Assembly (NCBI RefSeq): GCF_008086615.1
Contig: NZ_RXYB01000001.1
Span: 1-64,000 of the forward strand
Direction: 5' to 3'
Source of the DNA: Acetobacterium tundrae
GTDB taxonomy: Bacteria; Bacillota; Clostridia; Eubacteriales; Eubacteriaceae
DNA length: 64,000 nt
The position numbers and the translations under genes are program-made. Positions within the stretch are counted from its first letter, which is position 1. Each line of letters starts with the position of its first letter. Under the pieces are notes generated by a model, which saw only the letters and a program-made list of their open reading frames with translations, searched no databases and was not told where the DNA came from. This document shows positions 37,580 to 46,938 of this stretch, in pieces.

Positions 37580-38083
37580 ATGGAAAAAGAGAATTTAGAG
37601 TTTACCCATTTTAATGAAGCTGGAAGAGGCCGAATGGTGGATGTTACAGAAAAACACACAACCGAACGGGTTGCCATAGCCAAGGGCTCAATTGCTATGA
37701 AAAAAGAGACTCTGCAAAAAATAATTGATGGACAAATGAAAAAGGGGGATGTCCTGGGAGTCGCGCAAATTGCTGGAATTATGGGCGTTAAGCACACCGC
37801 TGATCTCATCCCCATGTGTCATAATATTTTTATTTCAGGAAGCGATATTGCTTTTGAAATTGATCAGGATCGTTCAAAAATTTTGATTGAGGCGACTGTT
37901 AAAAATACCGGACAGACCGGTGTGGAAATGGAAGCGCTAATGGCGGTATCCATAGCAGCCCTTACAATTTATGATATGTGTAAAGCAGTTGATCGGGAAA
38001 TGACGATTGAAAAAATATATTTAGCAAAAAAATCAGGCGGAAAATCAGGCGTATTTATTAATCCGAAGGAGAGTCAAAAATAA
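37580..38083 (+). CDS. moaC: Cyclic pyranopterin monophosphate synthase
   Basis: 167 residues. [31 protein letters not shown] and [23 protein letters not shown] segments, with the last continuing as KAVDREM, are all MoaC signatures. It acts on the MoaA product. The ATG at 37580 lies three bases after the moaA stop, and its GGAGG is inside the end of moaA, so expression is coupled. Confidence 0.96.
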   Translation: MEKENLEFTHFNEAGRGRMVDVTEKHTTERVAIAKGSIAMKKETLQKIIDGQMKKGDVLGVAQIAGIMGVKHTADLIPMCHNIFISGSDIAFEIDQDRSKILIEATVKNTGQTGVEMEALMAVSIAALTIYDMCKAVDREMTIEKIYLAKKSGGKSGVFINPKESQK

Positions 38084-38183
38084 ACACACTAAAGTAATTA
38101 CCGTTAATATATTAGTGAGTAAGTTGAATGAACAGTAATTTGCTCAAATCACACGAATAAATAAGAAAATATCCTATAATGTA

Positions 38184-38211
38184 TTGCAATGTCAAAATAA
38201 AGTGTTACAAT
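38184..38211 (+). promoter_or_regulatory. Possible promoter of the small membrane gene and glyA
   Basis: TTGCAA (38184-38189), 16-base spacer, TACAAT (38206-38211). The -35 deviates by one base and the -10 by one. Confidence 0.45.
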
Positions 38212-38238
38212 AGTAAATGTTATTGCCGTACAAGTGTC

Positions 38239-38276
38239 GCCTGTAGGAGGACAGTTTGCCTGTTGGAGGACAATAT
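38239..38276 (+). repeat. Tandem duplication of a ribosome binding site
   Basis: Two 19-base copies stand back to back: GCCTGTAGGAGGACAGTTT and GCCTGTTGGAGGACAATAT. Each holds a full GGAGG; the second serves ATG 38275. After the first, TTG at 38256 opens an eight-codon frame ending in TGA (38280-38282) that overlaps the gene start. Confidence 0.75.
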
Positions 38277-38451
38277 GAATGAATTTGTTAATAGTATGGC
38301 TGGTGTGGCATGGAATATTATCCCGATACTGCTTATCTTTTTTTTAATGTCAGGCATAATGTTTGTATTTTATTTTAAGAAAAAGACTGAAGAATTATCG
38401 AGCTATATGAAAAGTATTGCCGCATCCTTAGAGAGGCTATCAAATCGGTAA
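38275..38451 (+). CDS. Small single-pass membrane protein
   Basis: 58 residues: a short N-terminus, one hydrophobic segment at about residues 12-34 (IIPILLIFFLMSGIMFVFYF), then a charged amphipathic tail (KKKTEELSSYMKSIAASLER). I do not recognise the family. The start is the ATG after the second of two tandem ribosome sites. glyA begins 34 bases later, so the two may share a transcript. Confidence 0.65.
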   Translation: MNEFVNSMAGVAWNIIPILLIFFLMSGIMFVFYFKKKTEELSSYMKSIAASLERLSNR

Positions 38452-38485
38452 ATGACAATAGAAAGAGTTTTTATGGAGGATAAGT

Positions 38486-39730
38486 ATGTTTTTTGAAGAA
38501 GTGAAGGTTGCAGATCCAGAGATTTACGAACTCATGGAAAAGGAATTACATCGGCAACAAAGTCATTTAGAGTTAATAGCCTCTGAAAACTTTGTGTCAG
38601 AAGCGGTTATGAGTACCATGGGAAGTCATTTAACCAATAAATATGCAGAAGGTACCCCGGGACATCGATTTTATGGAGGATGTGTTCATGTGGATAAGAT
38701 TGAACAGGTTGCCATTGATCGAGCAAAAGCTCTTTTTGGTGCCGAACATGCCAATGTGCAACCGCATTCCGGTGCTCAAGCAAATACAGCTGTTTATATG
38801 GCTATTTTGGAACCAGGTGATACGGTTTTAGGTATGCGTCTGGATCAGGGTGGGCATTTAACTCACGGAAGTCCAGCTAATCTTTCTGGAAAATATTATC
38901 ATTTCGTTTCTTACGGTGTTGATCAGGATACGGAAATGATCAATTACGATGAAATAGAAAAACTTATAAAGGAACACCATCCTAAATTAGTGGTTGTTGG
39001 CGCAAGTTCATATCCAAGAGCTATTGATTTTGAGCGCATATCCAAAATGACGAAAGCGGCAGGTTGCTATTTAATGGTGGATATGGCACATATTGCAGGA
39101 CTTGTTGCAGCAGGACAGCATCAAAGCCCGGTGCCTTACGCAGATTTTGTAACTACGACGACGCATAAAACATTGAGAGGCCCAAGAGGCGGCATTATTT
39201 TATGCAAAAAGGAGTATGCTAAACTCATCGACAAAGGGGTTTTTCCCGGAACACAGGGTGGTCCTTTAGAGCATATGATCGCAGCAAAAGCGGTTGCATT
39301 TAAAGAAGCGGCAACTCCAGAGTTTAGGGCTTATCAGGAACAGGTTGTCAAAAATGCCAAAGTCCTGGCAGCGGCTCTCGAAAAGCGTGGATTTAGAATT
39401 ATATCTGGGGGGACAGATAACCATCTGATGCTGCTGGATGTCAGCAAAGTGGGATTAACCGGAAAAGAAGCTGATGAAACATTGAGTAAAGTTAATATTA
39501 CAGCCAATAAAAACGCCATTCCTTATGATAAAGAAAGTCCTTTTGTAACCAGTGGAATTCGAGTGGGAACACCTGCAATAACTACCAGAGGTTTAAATGA
39601 GAATGATATGGAAATAGTTGCTGATGCGATTGAAGCGGCTTTAATTAAGAAGGATTTAGATTTAGCTCGTGAAAAAGTTGCTTATCTAACTGAAAAATAT
39701 CCTCTCTATCCAGGATTAATGGAAAGATAA
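38486..39730 (+). CDS. glyA: Serine hydroxymethyltransferase
   Basis: 414 residues, normal for bacterial [28 protein letters not shown] and [11 protein letters not shown] (PLP lysine) are diagnostic; [11 protein letters not shown] and [12 protein letters not shown] are also intact. It exchanges serine plus tetrahydrofolate with glycine plus methylene-tetrahydrofolate, a link between amino acids and C1 metabolism. ATGGAGGATAAGT lies before the ATG. No glycine riboswitch was seen. Confidence 0.97.
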   Translation: MFFEEVKVADPEIYELMEKELHRQQSHLELIASENFVSEAVMSTMGSHLTNKYAEGTPGHRFYGGCVHVDKIEQVAIDRAKALFGAEHANVQPHSGAQANTAVYMAILEPGDTVLGMRLDQGGHLTHGSPANLSGKYYHFVSYGVDQDTEMINYDEIEKLIKEHHPKLVVVGASSYPRAIDFERISKMTKAAGCYLMVDMAHIAGLVAAGQHQSPVPYADFVTTTTHKTLRGPRGGIILCKKEYAKLIDKGVFPGTQGGPLEHMIAAKAVAFKEAATPEFRAYQEQVVKNAKVLAAALEKRGFRIISGGTDNHLMLLDVSKVGLTGKEADETLSKVNITANKNAIPYDKESPFVTSGIRVGTPAITTRGLNENDMEIVADAIEAALIKKDLDLAREKVAYLTEKYPLYPGLMER

Positions 39731-39891
39731 AGAGAAAGCTATAGTCTGTTTTTAAGGCTGATTATTTATTATTGGATATAATTGTCTCACAATAGATAAA
39801 ATAATTGGCCTTAAAGAAGTTGGCGATGATCTTTTTTTAACTGCTATGGATCACAGATTAAAACGCAAAATAAATTTAGAAAGATAATATC

Positions 39892-40173
39892 ATGAAAATT
39901 TTTATTCTTTACTTAACTTTATATCTTATAGCAATCAATCTCGTCACCTTTATTTTGTTCTGGAAAGACAAAAGACGGTCAAAACGTGATGCCTGGCGAA
40001 TACCAGAAAAAACCTTGCTGATTTTCAGTGTAGTGGGGGGAAGCGTTGGCGGAATAATAGGTATGAAGGTTTTTCATCATAAGACAAAGCACTTGCAATT
40101 TTCGCTGGGATTACCGGTAATACTGCTTTTTCAGGTGGGGATTGCCGCCGTTGCTTTTTTTAAGTTTGGCTGA
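39892..40173 (+). CDS. DUF1294 membrane protein
   Basis: 93 residues with three hydrophobic segments. WKDKRRSKRDAWRIPEKTLL between segments 1 and 2 is the DUF1294 hallmark, followed by GGSVGGIIGMKVFHHKTKH. Function unknown across the family. The ribosome site is weak (AGAAAG). About 160 bases after glyA without a clear terminator. Confidence 0.88.
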   Translation: MKIFILYLTLYLIAINLVTFILFWKDKRRSKRDAWRIPEKTLLIFSVVGGSVGGIIGMKVFHHKTKHLQFSLGLPVILLFQVGIAAVAFFKFG

Positions 40174-40251
40174 GTTTTTGTTAGGCGGCATTAGAATAAC
40201 TGTTGAATTGTGATTAAGTTGATTATTATGCGAGAAAAAACAAGGAAGAAC

Positions 40252-40280
40252 TTGACAATTTATAAAAAAAAAGGTAATCT
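40252..40280 (+). promoter_or_regulatory. Promoter of tRNA-Leu
   Basis: TTGACA (40252-40257), 17-base spacer, TAATCT (40275-40280), about 28 bases before the tRNA. Confidence 0.72.
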
Positions 40281-40307
40281 ATAACGGTACTTGAAAATGA
40301 ATGTCAT

Positions 40308-40392
40308 GCGAGAGTGTTGGAACTGGCAGACAAGCACGTTTCAGAGGCGTGTGCCGAAAGGCGTACGGGTTCGATTCCCGTTTCTCGCACCA
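40308..40392 (+). tRNA. tRNA-Leu (anticodon CAG)
   Basis: An 85-base class II tRNA including an encoded CCA. Acceptor GCGAGAG pairs with TTCTCGC (one G-T). The anticodon arm CACGT-TTCAGAG-GCGTG puts CAG at the loop centre. The long variable arm TGCCGAAAGGCGT is typical of tRNA-Leu, and GGTTCGATTCC is the T loop. It reads CUG. Own promoter and terminator. No duplicate of its 3' end was seen downstream, so no sign of use as an attachment site. Confidence 0.96.
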
Positions 40393-40402
40393 ATAAGGAA
40401 TT

Positions 40403-40441
40403 AAAAGCTGTGAAAATTTTAAATTTTCACAGCTTTTTTTT
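40403..40441 (+). terminator. Intrinsic terminator after tRNA-Leu
   Basis: AAAAGCTGTGAAAATT (40403-40418) pairs perfectly with 40422-40437 across a 3-base loop, ending in a run of T's to 40441. Confidence 0.9.
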
Positions 40442-40538
40442 GTCAAACTATAAACCCTCAAATCTTTATTCTTTTTATCATAAAAATGTTATAATAAAAC
40501 CAAAAGCCAAACAAACATTCTAATCGAAAGAGGTAATT

Positions 40539-42605
40539 ATGAATCTCCAATGCATTGCAGATAAAATGTCTATTTTTTTCAATCAATACAATTATCTTAC
40601 CCACACGAGAGGTAATACACTTTTTTTATTGAAGTGTATTTTTTTAAAGTATCTTGTTAACAATCATCATATTGATTTTATTCAATATGAAAAAGAATTA
40701 AAAAAGAATTTCACTTTCGATTATTTTATCGATTTATGGCAGGGGAAAGCCATTGAAAAGATATTCTGGGAAGAGGAAGATCAGGATTTAGAACCCCTTG
40801 GAAACATGATCTGGGAGTGGATCTGTGATTTTGTGACGACGGCTCCTTCATTTGAAGGAGAAAATCCCAGAATTATTGGCGACCTCTATGAAGAGAGTAT
40901 GATGTTAAACCATAAAAAAAACCATGGTGTTTTTTATACACCAGAAAATTTAGCGGATTATATGGCATCAAAAGCACTGGAAAAGTACGAAGTGGATGAA
41001 AAATATAAAACCATCCGCATATTTGATCCGGCATGTGGGAGTGGATCCCTTTTAAATGCCGTATACGAGCGAATATTTGAAATGTATGGAGAGAACATGT
41101 GCGGCGAAGAAAAAGAAATACTTCATCGATTACTGCTGGAAAAAATTCTGGTTGGGGTTGACCGGGATTCCGTCGCTTGTCTGGTAACTCGACTTATTCT
41201 TGTTTTAAAGGGAAATACTTATGTCAGACCATTGGGGATTCAATGTGGTGATATTCTCACCGAAGAGCTGATTATTGAGAAATCAGTGGATATCATTATT
41301 GGGAATCCCCCCTATGTGGGTCACAAAGAAATAGACAGTGCCTATATGAAAAAGCTGAAGAATCGATATCCTTTAGTCTATCAGGATAAGGGAGATCTGT
41401 CCTATTGCTTTATCAATCGGGGCTGGGAATTATTGAAACAGGATGGACTATTAATTCACATCACTTCCCGCTATTTTTTAGAAGCCTATTATGGGAAACC
41501 CCTTCGCAGTTTTATCAAAAGTGCTTTTGAAATTGAAGAAATTGTTGATTTCAATGGTATCCGTATTATTCCGGGAGTGGGGATCGACCCGGCGATTATC
41601 AGGCTGAGAAAAAATAAAAAGACAGAAAAAAACGGCGAGATCAGGATAAAACGCTTTTTTATAAAAAATCATAAACCTGACTCCTATTCCCATTTAATCA
41701 ATTCATTGGATGGGGGAAATAAGTTAGAAGAGAAACCTTTTGAATCTTATTTTGTTTCCCAGAATTCTTTGAGTGATGATCTCTGGCGGCTATATTCTCC
41801 GATTACAAAAGCGATCATCGAAAAAATTGAAAAAAAGACACCGTTTACTTTGGATAATATCGTTCATAGTTTTCAGGGGATTATCACCGGAAATGACAAA
41901 GCATTCATTTTTGATAATAATGATGAAAACCTGAAAAATTTTGAAGAAAGTCATCTGAAACCGTGGATAAAAAATAAAGATGTCAGAACTTTTACCATTG
42001 CCGAGCCGCAGAAAAAAATTCTTTACACCAACGAGATTGATGCCATAGAATCCGATTCTGTGGTTCTGAAGCATTTACGAAAATATCGGGAAAAACTGGA
42101 AAAACGCAGGGAATGCCAGAACGGAAAGCTGCCTTGGTATTTTCTTCAATGGGGCCGGAATCCCAGCCATTTCGAAAGAAAAAAAATTATCTATCCTTAT
42201 AAGGCGACAAAAAACCGCTTTGCCATTGATGATAAAAAAAGTTATTTCAGTGCGGATGTGTATGGATTGATTCTGAAGCCCCGGCTTTATCATAAGGTCA
42301 CAGAAGAACTTTTAGTGGTGCTGTTAAATAGTCACCTTTATAACTATTATTTTAAATCCTTTGCTAAAAAATTGGGGGACAAGCTTTATGAATACTACCC
42401 CAATACCTTATTAAAACTCAGAATACCGGATCTGGATGAAGAAAGCACTAGGCTATTCAATGGATTCTATGATAAAATCATAAAGATTAGCTTGCTTGAG
42501 AATGAAATGAATCGTTTGGAAATTCTCAATACGGTTGATCAATGGTTGTATCAATATTTTGAACTAACAGAAACTGAAATTGAAGAAATAGAGAAGGAAG
42601 GGTGA
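40539..42605 (+). CDS. Solitary N6-adenine DNA methyltransferase (Eco57I/type IIG-like)
   Basis: 688 residues. GVFYTPENLADYM (130-142), FDPACGSGS (162-170; SAM binding) and IIGNPPYVG (NPPY at 256-259; catalysis) define an N6-adenine methylase. The C-terminal 350 residues resemble a TaqI-like target-recognition domain, ending in a coiled helical tail. No nuclease motif is evident in the first 110 residues and no separate restriction gene is adjacent. It therefore looks like an orphan methylase, as with the epigenetic regulator CamA of Clostridioides difficile, though a fused type IIG nuclease cannot be excluded. It lies between tRNA-Leu and the housekeeping gene rarA (seven bases apart), not in a visible island. 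Codon use looks like its neighbours'. Confidence 0.87.
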   Translation: MNLQCIADKMSIFFNQYNYLTHTRGNTLFLLKCIFLKYLVNNHHIDFIQYEKELKKNFTFDYFIDLWQGKAIEKIFWEEEDQDLEPLGNMIWEWICDFVTTAPSFEGENPRIIGDLYEESMMLNHKKNHGVFYTPENLADYMASKALEKYEVDEKYKTIRIFDPACGSGSLLNAVYERIFEMYGENMCGEEKEILHRLLLEKILVGVDRDSVACLVTRLILVLKGNTYVRPLGIQCGDILTEELIIEKSVDIIIGNPPYVGHKEIDSAYMKKLKNRYPLVYQDKGDLSYCFINRGWELLKQDGLLIHITSRYFLEAYYGKPLRSFIKSAFEIEEIVDFNGIRIIPGVGIDPAIIRLRKNKKTEKNGEIRIKRFFIKNHKPDSYSHLINSLDGGNKLEEKPFESYFVSQNSLSDDLWRLYSPITKAIIEKIEKKTPFTLDNIVHSFQGIITGNDKAFIFDNNDENLKNFEESHLKPWIKNKDVRTFTIAEPQKKILYTNEIDAIESDSVVLKHLRKYREKLEKRRECQNGKLPWYFLQWGRNPSHFERKKIIYPYKATKNRFAIDDKKSYFSADVYGLILKPRLYHKVTEELLVVLLNSHLYNYYFKSFAKKLGDKLYEYYPNTLLKLRIPDLDEESTRLFNGFYDKIIKISLLENEMNRLEILNTVDQWLYQYFELTETEIEEIEKEG

Positions 42606-42612
42606 GGGAAAC

Positions 42613-43941
42613 ATGCAGGAAAGTTTTTTTGGAATCAATTATCAGGAAAAAATGGCTGATAATGCGCCATTAGCGGTTCGAATGCGCCCTCGAACTCTTG
42701 AAGAATTTGTTGGACAAAAACATATTATTGCAAAGGGCAAGCTGCTGTATCGACTCATTGAAGCGGATAAACTGTCGTCAGTCATCTTTTACGGCCCCCC
42801 GGGAACCGGAAAGACTTCCCTAGCAAAAATTGTTGCAAACCGCACGAATTCATCCTTTTATGAATTGAATGCGGTAACCTCCGGGAAAAAGGAAATTACC
42901 GATGTTTTAGAAAAAGCAAAAAACAATCTGGGCGTTTACAATAAAAAATCCATTTTGTTTATCGATGAAATTCATCGTTTTAACAAGGCTCAGCAGGACG
43001 CTTTGTTACCCAGTGTGGAAAGAGGCTTGGTGACGCTGATTGGGGCAACAACTGAAAACCCCTATTTTGAGATTAACTCGCCACTGCTTTCCCGGTCAAC
43101 CATATTTGAATTTAAAAAACTCACCCCAGAAGATATTCGGAGCGTTATTTCTAGAGCAATTACCGACAAAGATAACGGCTATGGCGTTATGAAAGTAAAA
43201 TGTGACGAAGCGGCCATCAGCTATTTGTCGGAAGTGTCCAATGGAGATGTGCGCAGGGCTTTAAATGCCTTGGAACTTGGCATTCTTACCGTTGATAAAG
43301 ATGAAGATGGTGTGATTCATATTGATCTGGAAACAGCCCAGGAATGCATTCAGCAAAAAGCCGTTCAATATGATAAAGACGGAGACAACCATTATGATAC
43401 GATTTCCGCATTTATCAAAAGCATTCGGGGTTCTGATCCCGATGCAGCGTTGTATTGGATGGCCAAAATGATAACGGCGGGGGAAGATCCTAAATTTATT
43501 GCCCGCCGGATTGTTATTTCGGCTTCAGAAGATATCGGCAATGCAGAACCCATGGCGCTGCCGGTGGCAATGGCGGCAGCAGATGCCGTTTCATTTATCG
43601 GCATGCCGGAAGCACGAATCAATCTGGCGCAGGCAGTTGTTTTTCTGGCCTGTGCCCCTAAGAGCAATGCTTCGTATGTGGCAATCGATGCGGCACTTTC
43701 AGCCGTTCAGCATGCATCCAACAGCAATGTCCCGGCTCACTTACAGGACACACATTATTCTGGAAGTGAAAAACTGGGGAGAGGACTGACCTACAAGTAC
43801 CCTCACAGTTATCCAGGGCACTATGTGCTTCAGCAATATCTTCCCGATGATTTGGTGGGCACTCATTTTTATGAACCGACCGAAATGGGTCACGAACGAA
43901 AAATGAAAGAATATCTTAAGAAAAATGGAATAATAGAATAA
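42613..43941 (+). CDS. rarA: Replication-associated recombination protein RarA (MgsA)
   Basis: 442 residues of an AAA+ ATPase related to clamp loaders. MRPRTLEEFVGQKHI, Walker A YGPPGTGKTSLAK, Walker B ILFIDEIHRFNKAQQDALLP and the ATTENPYFEINSPLLSRS sensor region, then a C-terminal tetramerisation domain with EDIGNAEPMAL. It acts at stalled forks. It starts seven bases after the methylase stop with only a weak ribosome site, suggesting co-transcription. Confidence 0.95.
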   Translation: MQESFFGINYQEKMADNAPLAVRMRPRTLEEFVGQKHIIAKGKLLYRLIEADKLSSVIFYGPPGTGKTSLAKIVANRTNSSFYELNAVTSGKKEITDVLEKAKNNLGVYNKKSILFIDEIHRFNKAQQDALLPSVERGLVTLIGATTENPYFEINSPLLSRSTIFEFKKLTPEDIRSVISRAITDKDNGYGVMKVKCDEAAISYLSEVSNGDVRRALNALELGILTVDKDEDGVIHIDLETAQECIQQKAVQYDKDGDNHYDTISAFIKSIRGSDPDAALYWMAKMITAGEDPKFIARRIVISASEDIGNAEPMALPVAMAAADAVSFIGMPEARINLAQAVVFLACAPKSNASYVAIDAALSAVQHASNSNVPAHLQDTHYSGSEKLGRGLTYKYPHSYPGHYVLQQYLPDDLVGTHFYEPTEMGHERKMKEYLKKNGIIE

Positions 43942-43966
43942 AAATAGATAAAAAAAGGAGAGGCAT

Positions 43967-46921
43967 TTGAAAGAAGAATTAATGAAACAACAAGAAAAAA
44001 TGTTTAAATTAGAAGAGAATGTTCATGGGTTTATTCTGAAAAAAGAAGAATTTGTGGAAGAAATTGATGGGTTTGCACGGATGTTTATCCATGAAAAAAC
44101 CGGTGCCCAATGTTTATATGTTTCAGCAGAAGACGACAATAAAGTCTTTTCCATTAGTTTTAGAACACCATCAACAGATAGTACTGGAGTGCCGCATATT
44201 ATTGAACATTCAACTTTATGTGGATCCAGAAAATATCCGGTTAAAGAACCTTTTGTAGAACTGGCCAAGGGCTCGCTCAACACGTTTTTAAATGCCATGA
44301 CTTATCCGGATAAAACAATGTATCCGATTGCCAGCACAAACGCCAAAGATTTTATGAACCTCATGGATGTCTATATGGATGCGGTATTCTATCCCAATAT
44401 TTATGAAAATCCTTATACCTTTTATCAGGAAGGCTGGCACTATCATATTGAAAACAGTGAGGACCCCATTATTTATAACGGCGTTGTTTATAATGAAATG
44501 AAAGGGGCTTTTTCAAATCCAGAAGAGGTTCTTCAGAATAAAGTTTTTGAATCCCTTTATCCCCAGTCCTGTTATCGATTTGAATCCGGTGGGGATCCAG
44601 AAGTTATTCCGGAACTGTCTTATGAAGCCTTTCTGGCATTTCATAAAAAATATTACCATCCATCCAACAGCTACATCTACCTGTATGGAGATGGCGATGT
44701 CAGAGATCATTTAAAATATCTCAATGATGAATATTTATCTGATTTTGAAAAACAAACGGTGGATAGTGATATAAAAGAACAAGCACCATTTAAAAAGCAG
44801 CAAAATCTTGTGGCTTCTTATGGTGTTTCAAAAGAAGAACCCCTGGAAAACAGGGCTTATCTGGCATTCAATGTGGTTCTGGGAAATACACTGCCTTATG
44901 AAGAAGCATTGGCCTTCGATATCCTATCGCATATTTTATTAAGCAATAATTCATCACCATTAAAGGAAGCCCTATTGGCGCTTCAAATTGCTGAAGACGT
45001 GAGTTATCAATACAGTAATTCATTAAAACAGCCTTGCTTTTCAATTACCCTTAAAAATACAGAAGCAAAAGATGGAGAACTTTTTGTAAAAACGATTGAA
45101 GATGTTTTAAAAAAACTTGTCAAAGATGGTCTGGATCCCCTGAGTGTGGAAGCGGGGATAAATATTTATGAATTTTCCCATATTGAGGGAGAATACGGTT
45201 CGTATCCAAAAGGTTTGATCTATGGCATCGATATTATGGATAACTGGCTCTATGGAAATGATCCAACGGATTATTTAAAATATAAGGCAGCTTTTAAAAA
45301 GTTTAAATCCAGCTGGAAAGACGGTTACTTTGAGAAATTGATCCAACATTTACTGATCGACAACACCTTTAAATCATTGGTGACCATTGTTCCAGATAAT
45401 AACCTTCAAGAACAGGCAGATAGAAAACTGGAAGAAAAGCTTGCCGCCTACAAGGCGGGATTATCTCAGGAAGAACTGCTGAATCTGGTTAACGAAACCC
45501 AAATATTGATGAAAAGACAAAACGAAGAAGATAGTCCTGAGAATTTAGAAAAGATTCCGAAACTTTCTTTAGAGGATATAAACAAAGAAGGACGAAAGTA
45601 CCCCTTGGAGATTGAAGAGACTCTGGATACCACATTACTTTTTCATCCCGGATTTACAGGCGATATTTCATATTTAAAACTCTATTTTGATTATAGTGAT
45701 ATTCCCCAGGAAGACTTAAAATATCTGTCGCTTATGTGTAAAATGTTAGGTGGATTGAGTACCAAGAATATGGATTATCATCGATTGAGTCAAGAAATTG
45801 AAATCAATACAGGCGGACTTTCCTTCGGTATTGAGTCTTACGATGATGTTCATCATTTAGGCGATTTTCGATCCAATTGTTATATCAAAGGAAAAGCTAT
45901 TACTGAAAAAATACCAACCTTGATCAATCTGATGACAGACGTGTTGACGCAAACTCAGTATAATGAAAAAAACCTGATCTATGATATGATTAGAGAGATT
46001 AAAACCCAAAAGGAAACGCAGTTTTTAACCGCCGGACATGTGGTAGGCGTTCAGCGGCTGCAGTCTTATTATTCACAATCGGCGCGCCTTTTTGAAGAGT
46101 TCGGTGGGATTGAATTCTATCGTTTTATTGCTGATCTGGAAGCTAATTTTGATGAAAAATTCGCTGCACTGGCAGAAAAGATGACGCGAATTTCAAAGCG
46201 GATATTTACCACTCAAAAACCGATTATCAGTATCACCGGGACAAAAGAAATAAAAGAGAAAACCCTGAGTGCGTTAGAAACGTATCTATCACAGCTTCAA
46301 CAGCGAGAAGATAAAATAAATCCCTTTAATTTCGAAATAAGGATTGGTAATGAGGGCTTTTTAACGGCGGCAAAAATTCAGTATGTCTCTCAGGGATATA
46401 ATATTCGGGAGTTGGGTTTTGAGTATTCAGGAGCGCAACTTGTTTTAAAAGGTATTTTATCAATGGATTATTTATGGAACAAAGTGAGAGTTCAAGGGGG
46501 TGCCTATGGTGCGTTCTTTAGCATTGGCCGAGGCGGTGATTTGTATTTTGGCTCCTATCGGGATCCAAAGTTAAAAAAGACTTTGGATGCTTATGCGGGC
46601 ACGATTGACTATATTAAAAATCTTGATCTTTCAAAGCGAGAATTGGAAAAATATATTATTGGTACCATCAGCAGTAAAGATGTACCGTTGAGTGCTTCGG
46701 TAAAGGGTGAAATTTCGGATAATTTCTATTTTAGCGGAGTAACGGTTGAAGATCTGCAAAAAGAACGAAAAGAAATTTTAGAAACGTCTGTTGAACAATT
46801 AAGAAGCTTTTGCGATATGATTTCAAGCGTCCTTAAGAAAAATGTCTTGTGTGTCCTGGGGAGCGAAGAAGCAATTAAAGAAAACAAGGAATTGTTTAAG
46901 GAAACGCGCTATATTAAATAG
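43967..46921 (+). CDS. M16C-family zinc peptidase (presequence protease type)
   Basis: 984 residues, the size of single-chain M16C enzymes (PreP/Cym1/falcilysin). The inverted zinc motif HIIEH is at residues 77-81, with STLCGSRKYPVKEPFVEL after it, and a second glutamate ligand is expected about 75 residues on (GVVYNEMKGAFSNPEE). These peptidases degrade peptides up to about 60 residues in a closed chamber. No signal peptide, so cytoplasmic. TTG start with AAGGAG six bases ahead. Co-directional with rarA and the carboxypeptidase gene. Confidence 0.93.
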   Translation: MKEELMKQQEKMFKLEENVHGFILKKEEFVEEIDGFARMFIHEKTGAQCLYVSAEDDNKVFSISFRTPSTDSTGVPHIIEHSTLCGSRKYPVKEPFVELAKGSLNTFLNAMTYPDKTMYPIASTNAKDFMNLMDVYMDAVFYPNIYENPYTFYQEGWHYHIENSEDPIIYNGVVYNEMKGAFSNPEEVLQNKVFESLYPQSCYRFESGGDPEVIPELSYEAFLAFHKKYYHPSNSYIYLYGDGDVRDHLKYLNDEYLSDFEKQTVDSDIKEQAPFKKQQNLVASYGVSKEEPLENRAYLAFNVVLGNTLPYEEALAFDILSHILLSNNSSPLKEALLALQIAEDVSYQYSNSLKQPCFSITLKNTEAKDGELFVKTIEDVLKKLVKDGLDPLSVEAGINIYEFSHIEGEYGSYPKGLIYGIDIMDNWLYGNDPTDYLKYKAAFKKFKSSWKDGYFEKLIQHLLIDNTFKSLVTIVPDNNLQEQADRKLEEKLAAYKAGLSQEELLNLVNETQILMKRQNEEDSPENLEKIPKLSLEDINKEGRKYPLEIEETLDTTLLFHPGFTGDISYLKLYFDYSDIPQEDLKYLSLMCKMLGGLSTKNMDYHRLSQEIEINTGGLSFGIESYDDVHHLGDFRSNCYIKGKAITEKIPTLINLMTDVLTQTQYNEKNLIYDMIREIKTQKETQFLTAGHVVGVQRLQSYYSQSARLFEEFGGIEFYRFIADLEANFDEKFAALAEKMTRISKRIFTTQKPIISITGTKEIKEKTLSALETYLSQLQQREDKINPFNFEIRIGNEGFLTAAKIQYVSQGYNIRELGFEYSGAQLVLKGILSMDYLWNKVRVQGGAYGAFFSIGRGGDLYFGSYRDPKLKKTLDAYAGTIDYIKNLDLSKRELEKYIIGTISSKDVPLSASVKGEISDNFYFSGVTVEDLQKERKEILETSVEQLRSFCDMISSVLKKNVLCVLGSEEAIKENKELFKETRYIK

Positions 46922-46938
46922 AAGATTTGGGAGGGGAT

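Noticed and set aside
38084-38485. Glycine riboswitch before glyA
   Set aside because: No tandem glycine aptamer motifs; only a promoter, a duplicated ribosome site and a small gene are present.
40308-40392. tRNA-Leu as an integration (attachment) site
   Set aside because: No integrase gene and no repeat of the tRNA 3' end was seen downstream; the tRNA has its own promoter and terminator.
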